Notes under the pieces: generated by a model
Databases searched by the model: none
Told to the model about the DNA's origin: nothing
What the model saw: only the letters and a program-made list of their open reading frames with translations
In this document: piece after piece, positions 11,468 through 20,771 of the stretch
Layout: each line of letters starts with the position of its first letter
Position numbering within the stretch: the stretch's first letter is position 1
Position numbers and translations under genes: made by a program
Assembly: GCA_001910725.1 (NCBI GenBank)
Contig: MJGA01000007.1
Span: 186,001-250,000, forward strand
DNA: 64,000 nt
Reading direction: 5' to 3'
Source of the DNA: Phanerodontia chrysosporium
Taxonomy: Eukaryota > Basidiomycota > Agaricomycetes > Polyporales > Phanerochaetaceae

Positions 11468-12437
11468 AGCTCTGTCAGGTTCCGCTGTTACGGGAAGTGC
11501 ACTCACTGTCTCGTCCACCTCTCCCCACCCGCCGTTTGTCCCCACTTATCTGGAACGTGTCCCCCTACTCAGTCTGCTCGCCGCTGGCGCAATGTTACGA
11601 ACCCTGCCCTCGAGGTAGGCAGGAACTCCACGCGCTGTATATCAGCCATCGTAGTCTGTAGCAAATGGACAATGCATTATCCTTGCTTGCTTACTGTTTG
11701 GGTGTGGTCTACGCAGCTGCGCTCAGGCTGGCGCAGCGACATTGCCGCTAGCTATGCCTTCTACGACGTCTTGGTCGAAGCCAAAGGTATAGGCCATGCT
11801 CGCCTCGTCGACGTCCGCGCGGCGATGACTTGCTCCCACGATTCCACGTGGCATCTAGACGCCAGCGGTGCGGCTGCAGGCACGACGCGTACGTTCACCG
11901 AATCTCAACCATACACGACTCTCCTGCGACAAATCACCCCGCTGCGATGACCGTGCACACCTAAACTCTGATTTACTCTACTACGCGTGGCGCTGGGCGT
12001 GGATTTGAGATTAGATAGCGCAGTTGCACGCTCTCACAGTTCTCCTATGCCCGGCCATCTCACCGTGCACGCGTTGTGCCTCCCGCCGTTTGTGACCGAA
12101 AGCCAACTGACTTTTGAAATGCATTTCGGTACGGCAGCACTTATTCCGCGAAGATCTCAGAGTCTCCTTCCAAGGTTTCCAGATTTCGCTCAGCAGGGTC
12201 ATCGAGCGACTAACAGACGATCACAGATATGTACCCGCTCCAATTGCCATTGCAGGTCCCCAGGAGACCTGATTCCAGGGGCTTAGCTTGGCTGATTTGC
12301 GGCGACGGCAAACCGTGAGTGCAGCAGCTTCTCGTCAAGTCGCAGCCTTCTGCATCTCCCAGCGCATTGTCACGCAGCATGTCCGCCAGACTCGCATATA
12401 AGAGCGGGCAGTGACGCCAATGTGCAGTAGCGCACCG
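11468..12437. other. Intergenic; outer end of the left duplication arm
   Basis: No gene. The part from about 12050 is the outer end of the left inverted arm: AAATGCATTTCGG near 12118 and ATCGAGCGACTAACAG near 12198 recur in reverse near 60480 and 60390. Around 11815-11870 is a short block with CCACGTGG that also follows members B and C. Confidence 0.6.
12397..12402 (+). promoter_or_regulatory. TATA box of CYP505-1
   Basis: TATAAG 36 bases before the ATG at 12438. An upstream block at about 12305-12330 (CCGTGAGTGCAGCAGCTTCT) is nearly repeated upstream of CYP505-6. Confidence 0.5.
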
Positions 12438-15400
12438 ATGGCCACTCCCATTCCTTCGCCGCCCTCGGTCCCGTTCTTGGGGCACGTCACGATCATCGAC
12501 CGCGAGGTCGCGATCTACTCGTACAACCTGCTCGCGAAGCAGTATGGCGAGATCTACCAGCTCAACATGATGGGTGCGTAGCGTCTCCCCCACGTCATGT
12601 CAATTCTCATTACCAGTCGTGTCTTTGCAGGCAGTAAAGTCGTCGTCATCTGCTCCCAGGAGCTCCTGCACGAGGTGTCCGACGAGAAACGCTTCCGCAA
12701 GGTACCGAGCAGCGCACTCGACCAAGTGGGCAACGCGGCCGGCGAAGGCTTGTTCACGGTACGCTTGACGGAGGGCGTTCAGCGAAGTCAGCTGACGTTC
12801 GCTACCAGGCGCATGGAGATAATCCCAACTGGCACCTCGCTCGTCGGTCTCATCCCTATGGTAGCATGCTAGTCCTACTCATATTCGTTTCCCTCAGACC
12901 GCATCTTGATGCCGGCGTTCAGTACCATGAACACTCGAAACATGTTCGACGACATGGTCGACGTCGTCAACCAGCTCGTGCAGAAATGGGAGCGGTCAGT
13001 GATATGCGATGCTGCTGTTGACAGCTTCCTTACGGGCCAGTGCAGGTTCGGACCCCGCCACAAGATTGACCCTTCCCAAGACTTCACCGCTCTGACCCTC
13101 GAGGCAATCACGTTCTGTGCAATGTCTTATCGGTATGGTCGCATCTGTCTACCAGCTGACCTGTCTGATTTACGTTCGATGGCAGCATGAACACCTTCTA
13201 TGTCGTACGTTTCTCAAGCAACCCGGTCTGATGCGCCGACCTGACTTGGCCCCAGGAAGGAGTTCACCCGTTTGCTCGAGCGATGGCCGACTTCCTCGTC
13301 GAGAGCGGCAACCGCGCGCTCCGGCCTGGGATCGTCCAACCGTTGATGCGGGCCACGAACAGTAAATACGAGGAGAACATCAAGATAATGCAGAAGTATG
13401 TCGACGATGGTAAGCCCGTTCTGCATCGCTGGCGAAGAGCGGACCCAGATGTGTTGCAGTCTACAATCAGCGGAAGGAGAACCCAACCGACAAGAAGGAC
13501 ATCCTCAACCTTATGATGTACGGCAAGGACCCAAAGACGGGCGAACGTTTGTCGGAGAAGACCATCAAGGAGAATGTGAGCTTCGCAGGATGTGAAAGTT
13601 GACCTACGCTAAACTTGATAACGCTCCTCAGCTCCTGACGTTCCTCATCGCTGGTCATGAGACTACATCCGGTGCGTAGACGCATCTGCATACACGAGGG
13701 ACTTGGTACCAAACGTTGCTCCGCAGGCATGCTGACATTCATCCTGTACTACCTTCTCAAGAACCCTGAGGCCATGCGTAAGCTTCGCGAAGAGGTCGAC
13801 ACCATGATTGGCAGCAGAACCATGACCGTGGACGATGTTCACAAGCTTCCGTATCTTATCGGTGGGAAAACCCCTTCCTCAGCTCGTAGCGCAGAGGTGC
13901 TGACTTCAGCCCAGCGGTGATGCGGGAGACGCTCCGTCTGGGGCCGCCCGCACCCGCGCGCGGCACGGCGCCGTTCGAGGACACACTGCTCAAAGGGAAG
14001 TACCCGGTTGCCAAGGACGGGCGCATATATTGCGGTATATACATGGTGCATCGCGATCCGAAAGTCTGGGGTGAGGACGTACGTGTGCACGCTCCTTGGG
14101 ACCCAGGAAACAGGCTGACTTGTCCTCACAGGCCGAGGAGTTCCGTCCCGAGCGAATGCTCGACGGCAGGTTTGAGGCGCTCCCTGTACGTTTTCTCCAT
14201 CATCTTCTCCTGGTGCGGTGTCTGACACGTACACTCTAGCCCGAAGCGTGGCAGCCCTTCGGCTTCGGCGTGCGAGCGTGCATCGTAGGTGTCTGCAGAG
14301 CGCACCGCAGGTTCCGCCGACTCATCCACACTTCGCGCCGCAGGGCCGCCCGTTTGCGTGGCAGGAGGCGCAGATCACGGTCGTATACCTCATGCAACGC
14401 TTCACGTTCGTCATGCACGACCCGTCGTACGACCTGCAGCTCAAGCAGACGCTCACAATCAAGCCGCACGAATTCTTCATTCACGCCATCCCGCGCACCG
14501 ACCGACCGTCGATCGTCCCGATTCCGACGCCGTCGTCGACGCTGCTCCGCGATCAGACCGCGCCCGCCGCGCAGCCCGGGCCTGTGACGACTCCGGGAGA
14601 GGGAGGCGGACACCGGATGTACGTGCTCTACGGCTCGAACACCGGCACCTGTGAGGCGTTTGCGCAGCGGGTTGCGTCGGATGCGACAGTACATGGTGAG
14701 GTCTCCATCTGTGTCTGCGCCGCGTGACGTTAACCATCCGCCTAGGCTTCAAAGCAGTCATCGGCACACTTGACTCTGCCGCAGGCCATCTGCCGAGCGA
14801 CGGCCCTGTCGTGGTAGTGACGGCCTCCTTCGAGGGTGAGGCTTCCTGTTCGTCGTCCTCTCGGCCAACGCTCCTGACGTGACGGTGCGCAGGACAACCT
14901 GCGGACAACGCTGCACATTTCGTCTCGTGGCTTAGCGCGCTCAACGGCAGCGCGCTGGCCGACGTGTCGTTCGCCGTGTTTGGATGCGGCAATCGCGACT
15001 GGGCGAGCACGTACCAGCGCATCCCCACGCTGTGCGACGACACGATGGCTGCGCGTGGTGGCAAACGTCTTGTTCACCGTGGCGAAGGCGACGCCGGCTC
15101 CAGTGATCTCTTCGAGTCCTTCGAGCACTGGGAGGCGGGCTTGTGGGAAGCGCTGCAAAAGGTTCATATTCGCGAACCGGCTCTTCGTTCTATGTTGACG
15201 AACTTGTGGTAGACGTACGGAACGACCAAGGTCGAGGGTCCGCAGGAAGCCATCCAGGTCTCGACCGTCGATGCAGGCACCGCCAGGGCAACAGCCCTCC
15301 GCCAGCCTGATACCATGCTGGGCACAGTTGTTGAGAACAGATTGCTCACGAGTCCCGGAGTAGCGGAGAAGCATCACATTGGTCAGTCATGTGGGTGCTC

Positions 15401-16723
15401 TGCCAAAGAAGCCCGGTGCTCATGACGCTTTGTAGAGTTCCAGCTGCCAGACGGGCTCACGTACCGCACCGGCGACTACCTCGCAATGTGAGTACATACA
15501 TACTAGGTGGCTAAAATCCTGCTGAATGCGGACGATAGTCTTCCGATGAACCCGTCGCGGGACGTTCAGCGTGTTCTTGCGCACTTTTCGCTGCTGCCCG
15601 ATCAGGAGGTCCGTCAAGCCAACGAGGTTGTGTTCTCTAAACCTGACGGTCTCTCAGGTCACTATTTCCGCCGCTGGACCCTCTCCTCTACCGACTGGGC
15701 GCCCAGTCAACGTCTCGTCTCTCCTCAGTGGATACGTGGAGCTGTCGCAAGCCGCGACCACCCGAGACCTACGCATCCTGATAGGCGCAGCCAAGTCCGA
15801 GGACAACAAAGCAGCACTCTCCGAGCTCCTGGACGACTACGCTGAGAAGGTGCAAGCAGCACGCTTGAGCGTTCTCGACATTCTCGAGGCGCATCCGGGA
15901 CTCGACATCAGCTTCGCGCTCTTCCTGCAATTGCTCCCGAGCATGCGCGTCAGGCAGTACAGCATCTCGTCCTCGCCACTCGCAGACCCGACCCGTGCGT
16001 CGCTGACGGTGAGCGTGCTCAGTGCGGCACCGACGGCTGGTCGGCGCGAGCCGTTCCTCGGGGTCGCGTCGACGTACCTCGCCAGTCTGCGCGCGGGCGA
16101 CTGCGTGCAGCTTGCGGTGCGGCCGTCTGCGGCGGCGTTCCACCCGCCCGCAGACCCCGCCGTGCCGCTCGTGCTCTTCTGCGCGGGCGCAGGCCTCGCG
16201 CCGATGCGCGGCTTCCTGCAGGAGCGCGCGCTCCAGAAGCAGGCCGGGCGCGACGTCGCGACGAGCATCCTCTTCTTCGGCTGCCGCTCGCCGCAGCACG
16301 ACTTCCTGTACGCCGACAGCGACCTCCGCACGTGGACGGAGCTTGGCGTCGTCGACGTTCCGACCTGCGTTCTCGCGCGATACGGAGCAGTCCGCTGGGT
16401 GCAAGTATGTTCAGGAGTGAGTATTGCTTTCGAAGCGGTGGCCGAGCAGAGTGGCTGATCGCTTCTACAGTCGTGTGTGGGCAGATCGCGAGGACGTCGT
16501 GAAAGTGTGGAAGGCGGGCGCGAAGGTACATCTGCTGCACTTGTGCTGAAAGGTCGCTAAAATTCGCGTAGATGTATGTCTGCGGCTCAGGCCGTATGGC
16601 GACCGCCGTGAAGCAGAGGCTGTAGAGATCATCGCGGCGCAGCTGAATGTTGACTCTGAGAAGGCTACCGAGACGTTTAACAACATCATCAAGGGACGGT
16701 TTGCTACTGACGTCTTTGAGTAG
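12438..16723 (+). CDS. CYP505: CYP505-1: P450-reductase fusion monooxygenase (two frame breaks near 3' end)
   Basis: Self-sufficient fatty-acid-type hydroxylase: a P450 heme domain fused to an FMN/FAD reductase that draws on NADPH. About 21 short introns can be traced. The start MATPIPSPPSVPFLGHV matches its paralogs. Motifs in order: AGHETTS helix I (about 13648), ETLR (about 13926), FRPERM, heme loop FGFGVRACIG with the Cys ligand codon at 14279-14281, FMN loop YGSNTGTCEAFAQR (about 14624), FAD loop RQYSISSSPL (about 15953), NADPH loop GAGLAPMRGF (about 16188), and the C-terminal tail RFATDVFE. It is of type I, like CYP505-4 and -6 (VRPSAAAFHPP in the reductase). Compared with its mirror copy CYP505-6 it has one extra T at about 16358 and lacks one G at about 16621, which creates an in-frame TAG. 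As written the last roughly 100 residues are lost: either a recent pseudogene or a consensus error. Confidence 0.9.
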
Positions 16724-17719
16724 AGTCTCCTGCTACGCAACTACACCCTGTACTACATGGACAGATCTACAATATTTACTAGTGTGGCGTTCTTCCATGT
16801 CACTCAATCTCGCACTGGAAGCAACGCAAGAGTTGGTCGTATACCGGAAAGTCATAGCCGTGTTGGTGGCTACAATGTCGCATGAAGTCAGCGGCCGCGT
16901 CCTCTTAGCCATGGTGAACGTTGAAGCGCGGAGCAAGGAGACGGTGAAGGCTCTGGGCGCCAAAGTGTAGAACTTCCGAATCCGGTCTTTCCGACCAGCT
17001 TGTTGTCTGCTGCAAACGATGTTCCACCCTTCTGTCACCAGGTACGCCCTGAAAAGAGGCTATGTAAACACTGCTGATTTTGTCGTAGGAGCAAAAACAC
17101 AAACTGGTGTTGTAATTCATGGACATGCTACGCCCCAATGTCCTCCTTCCATGTCGGCACACACCGCCCTCTCAGCCTGCCGGCGCAGGTCTCATGTCTC
17201 CATCATGGCTTCATCGCGAAACCACGCACGAAACTCCAGAGAGAGAGCTTGCCTTCTTTAGAATAGGCTTTTCCATCTTTATCGAAGAGACAGCTACGCT
17301 TGTCGACCTGCTGGCCCGGAGCGCGGACGCGGTGATCGGAGACTTCAGGTCTCAAGTGGCCAAGAGGGAACAAAGATATAGTAACAAGCCTTATAGGTAA
17401 GACGTAGCAGTCATCCACGACTCAAAACTATCTGAAGGCGACCAAACCCTGCAATGGAAGAGGAAACGAGATCTACTAGAATAATATTACTGCTTTTGTA
17501 CACCTCTCTAGCTCAATCTACCCGGTTCTACGCCTTGCTGGCCCTACATTCAACCATACTCTACAGAGTGACAGATGCCTGCGCGTGTAGGAGCATCTAG
17601 TCGTGGGGGCTAGACTGTGCCACGCAGAGCCAATTGTGACGCCACACGCGCGCCACCTGAGTTACTTACTGACAAGTCGTTAGGACTACGAGAATGGTTT
17701 CGCGTTCATCAACCCGTAC
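16724..17719. other. Intergenic after CYP505-1
   Basis: No supported gene. It contains the CYP505-1 3' end, about 650 bases without a clear counterpart in the right arm, and from about 17395 sequence mirrored near 51700 (TAAGACGTAGCAGTCATCC). Confidence 0.5.
17270..17394 (+). pseudogene. Possible remnant of the C-terminal part of a FunK1 gene
   Basis: One frame here reads TLVDLLARSADAVIGDFRSQ. The intact FunK1 kinase at 52265-55455 has AELGATIAASAEQVTGDFRS in its C-terminal region. At DNA level both share CGGAGACTTCAGGTC and roughly three quarters of the surrounding 40 bases by eye. The piece ends at the point where mirror homology between the arms resumes. The match is short, so chance cannot be excluded. 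Confidence 0.3.
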
Positions 17720-17884
17720 CTAAGGGGCCGCTTCGAGAGATGTGACGGCATGGTAGCTATCAATCTCTATGCGCTGCCTGTTGAGCTCCACGGTGTAGAG
17801 CGTCGGGACGTCCACCGACGTGCCTCCAGGTTGCAGAAAGGTAGGCGAGGACGGAGTAGTTCTAGCGGTGGCGGAGTAGCTCAT
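17720..17884 (-). pseudogene. Truncated copy of the A/B/C family (left arm)
   Basis: An ATG at 17884 opens 54 codons that end in TAG at 17720. The product begins MSYSATARTTPSSPTFLQPG and aligns with member B (MSDPATASTTPSSPTMVQPE) through its first helix, then stops at SLEAAP where B continues. It sits back to back with member B, about 1 kb away. The mirrored right arm carries the same truncated copy at 51207-51370. It is most likely a relic older than the arm duplication, although this left copy is still open and could be a short gene. Confidence 0.6.
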
Positions 17885-18867
17885 GGCAGGTAACTTCAGT
17901 TGGTGGTCTGGGTTCTAGTTGAGATGCGTGCGGTAGATGTTCGACGATGTTCACGACGGGACCCCGCCGTCGTACACACGAATGCAACCTCTGGCGTCAG
18001 TGTGCTCGGAACCATCAAATCATGACAAGCGAGGTGCAGTCGCGGTGTCAAGTTGCATTCCCGGCTTGGGCCAAATAGAAGCAAATGGCGAGTCCGACTT
18101 GGAGTCAGTGCGCTTTCGGTCGCTTTTGAGCATGAACAAATGCCACCCGCATGAGAAAGGTTCAGAAATGGAGAAGCTGTGCACGAGGCCGCGTAGTTGG
18201 ATGAACAATGATGTCACGGCCGGAGCAACTCTGCCTGCGGGCCCCCTTCGCAAATTTCATGGATACAACCTCCCCATTCACAGATCGGGCAAGCATCTGC
18301 GGTATGTGTGGGTACAGGTGGCGAGGCCTTGAGGCAGGTATACGTCGGATGAGATGGGCGTACGCATAGCTGGGAGAAGCAGAGATGGGCGTACGGAAGC
18401 CCTAGAGGACTTTGGAGAGAGTTGGCCCTCGCGGCAATCCATCGAGGAACGGCGGTCTGGGCGCATCGCGAAGGCTCGATCCTAGAACTTGTCCACCGGC
18501 AGCAGGTCCCGGGTGGCGCTTTCGATGCGGTGGATGGTATCTGCGCGCGCACCGGCCAAATGGGAGCATGTTGATGCATCGCCACATTTGGGTCGAGCGA
18601 TGTGTATAAGAGGGGCCCCCGCGCCTCGTCCTGCCTTCCTTCTGCACCACTGCGAACCTTTGCAAACTCGTCCGTCCTCTTCGCCCATCAACCTTGTCGT
18701 CGCTGCTCCTGGTACTCGTCCGACTAGCCATTCCTACCGAACAAGCGTTATACATCGTCATCGACACCGTCGAATATCCATTACACGTACCTCAAAGCAT
18801 TCCGTGACTCAACGCACCACAAACACATCGCAAACATATTCTTGAACCACCACCCCATTTGCCCACC
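17885..18867. other. Shared divergent upstream region of member B
   Basis: About 1 kb mirrored in the right arm at 50285-51206. It holds the TATA box at 18605, a C/T-rich leader and no gene I can support. Open frames here are not conserved between the two copies beyond short stretches. Confidence 0.5.
18605..18610 (+). promoter_or_regulatory. TATA box of member B
   Basis: TATAAGAGGGGCCCC is conserved exactly in the mirror copy (50505-50510, minus strand), about 260 bases before the ATG in B and about 220 before it in C. Confidence 0.5.
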
Positions 18868-20089
18868 ATGAGTGACCCCGCCACCGCCAGCACAACTCCA
18901 TCCTCGCCGACCATGGTGCAGCCCGAAAACACACCCTCGCACGTCGCCACGCTCTCCACCGCTGAGCTCGACGCGAAGTGTATAGAGGTGGATCACTACC
19001 TAGCCGCCTTCTCGCAGCTCGCGCGTGCAGCACCACAGCCGCTGCGTGTCATCGCTGAACAAGCGTGGTTCGACATGAACGCGGTGTTCACGATGTACCA
19101 CCGCGAGCTCGAAGGCCGAGGCCGCCGAGATAAGGCTGCTGATGGTGTCCTTGCTCAGAGATCCCCTCGGCGTTCAATGGACAACGGACAATTCCCCAGA
19201 CCACCAAGACTTCGGTACGGGCCTCGCGGACCCCCAGAAAGAGTGGCCCGTGCAAGAACCTGAAGGGCCAAGGTCAGTCAGCGTTACAGGTGGTTGTAGA
19301 TTCAGAACTCACAATAGCCGACAGTTTCCTCCGCGAAGGACAACGGACTGAGCAAGTACGGACTGATTCCACAGCCAGATTTCACGGTGGTATTCACCGC
19401 CGTACTGTCTTGCAACAATACGAACATGAATACGACCGCGGAACGTACTGCTCTTCCGCATGACTACCCCCTCGCCCTCACGTACACCGCACCCGTGGGG
19501 CACCTCTTGCGCCCCGTCCGGCCGCTCCGCCACTGCCTCCCGTGCCTCCTGTGTGCCACCCAACAGGATTGCAGCGCCGCCCACAGGTCGTTGGAGGCCG
19601 TGTCGAAGGGCAGAATGGAGACGGCGGCAGTGCAGAGAAGTTTAAGAGGGCCGATGGGGGCAACGGATGACAAGGGGACAAGGCGGCCAATCCGACAATG
19701 GGTCAAAGACGGGCAGGCAGTCGGGCAAAGCAACCAAGGAGGAGGAAGGGGAGCGAATGGATGGCTTTACGGGGAACCTGGTGCTCTGTTCGGAACCAAG
19801 CAGTGAGGATCGCATTGAAGCCTGGCGCCACGCAGTAGCTGAGGCCGGCGCCGAAGGTCCTGACGACGCCTCTCGAGCTGTCAACGCTTCTACCGCGGAC
19901 GGCATTACTGAAGAAGTTCCTATGGTTCCGCAGTCCACGACTGCATCAGTGCACGCAATGCTCCTCCAGAGCGAACTGACCTCGGTGCCATACCCGCCTC
20001 CGCCGTCTCGCGCCTCTTCCGTCGCCAGCTTCTCACCCGTCAGACCCATCGGACATGCCTTGGGCAAGCTGGTCGTCCGTAATGTCTAG
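18868..20089 (+). CDS. Member B of the uncharacterised A/B/C family (frame breaks)
   Basis: Function unknown. Block 1 from the ATG at 18868 reads MSDPATASTTPSSPTMVQPE and then a helical segment (VATLSTAELDAKCIEVDHYL ... YHRELEGRG). A probable intron follows (GTCAGT donor near 19274, CAATAG acceptor near 19319). Block 2 reads PQPDFTVVFTAVLSCNNTNM and TYTAPVGHLLRPVRPL. Block 3 is a low-complexity Gly/Lys-rich stretch, and block 4 ends SPVRPIGHALGKLVVRNV at 20089. Blocks 2, 3 and 4 lie in different frames. Comparison with member C shows why: B lacks a C at about 19527 (CTCCGCC against CTCCCGCC) and one G at about 19660 (five G, where six restore the frame). The last 340 bases are about 98 percent identical to C. 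No domain, signal peptide or membrane segment is recognised. Confidence 0.6.
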
Positions 20090-20771
20090 GGCTCATGGAT
20101 GTAATCCACGCTAGGACAAGGTATCCTCTATCTGTATAGTAGCCTATACAAGTGCATATTAGTTGCAAATACAAGTTGTAGTGCGTACCTCTCACTCACG
20201 GCAGCAAACGGTAAAGAGCTTAGGCGCTGCCCCAGAGTACGAGTTCGTCATGCCTGTGTCGCTTCTCATCATCGCCGTCGTCTGGCTCGTCGTCAAGACC
20301 ATGTGAGAAGGTGAGTAGAGTGGCTGACATCGCCGAGTGAGCTGCGGTGAGGATTCTTCCCACGAGTCCACGTGGATGCAGACGCCAAACAGGAATGCGA
20401 TCCTCGAAGAAATTGTGATTGGCAAGAATTTATTTCACGATCCGAGAGCCTTGCAGGAAAGATTGTATCTACACATGCCTTAAGGTAGTCTGGAGCATGA
20501 GTCCTCTGACTTTTTGGCCAGCTATCGAGTGCAAGGGGTAACTCGAACAGAGCTGTGTTGAACAGCAGCTAGTGGTGGGAAACCTGACATTCCCTGTATG
20601 TTATTTAGAGCCGCAGTGAGGCAGCTGCTTCAGTGTGTGCTGGTAGCCAATTCCGCCATACTGCTACTCATTACAGTCGCGAAGGTCTTTCTCTGACGAC
20701 GGATGGTATCCAGGACGAACCACTTTCTTAGCCGGCACCAAATCTAGTCGCTTTATTCCGCAAGGTGTCAT
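20090..20771. other. Intergenic, member B to the end of CYP505-2
   Basis: Mirrors 49081-48770 up to about 20400, including a CCACGTGG block at 20368-20375. No gene seen. Confidence 0.55.

Larger units (their letters stand above)
12050..20400 (+). repeat. Left arm of large inverted duplication
   Basis: It carries the CYP505-1 promoter and gene, a truncated family copy and member B. Its reverse complement matches 60560 down to 48770. Matching stretches are 12.05-16.7 kb with 60.56-55.87 kb and 17.4-20.4 kb with 51.7-48.77 kb. Homology weakens or stops between 16.73 and 17.39 kb, where the right arm instead holds about 4 kb with a kinase gene. By eye, similarity ranges from about 75 to 99 percent along the arm. 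Confidence 0.85.

Noticed and set aside
16801..16970. Open frame ending MVNVEARSKETVKALGAKV after CYP505-1
   Set aside because: No counterpart in the right arm and no recognisable family; too short to support alone.
16724..18867. Transposon ends or transposase/reverse transcriptase fragments in the intergenic parts of the arms
   Set aside because: No terminal repeats, target-site duplications or recognisable enzyme motifs were found there or elsewhere in the window.
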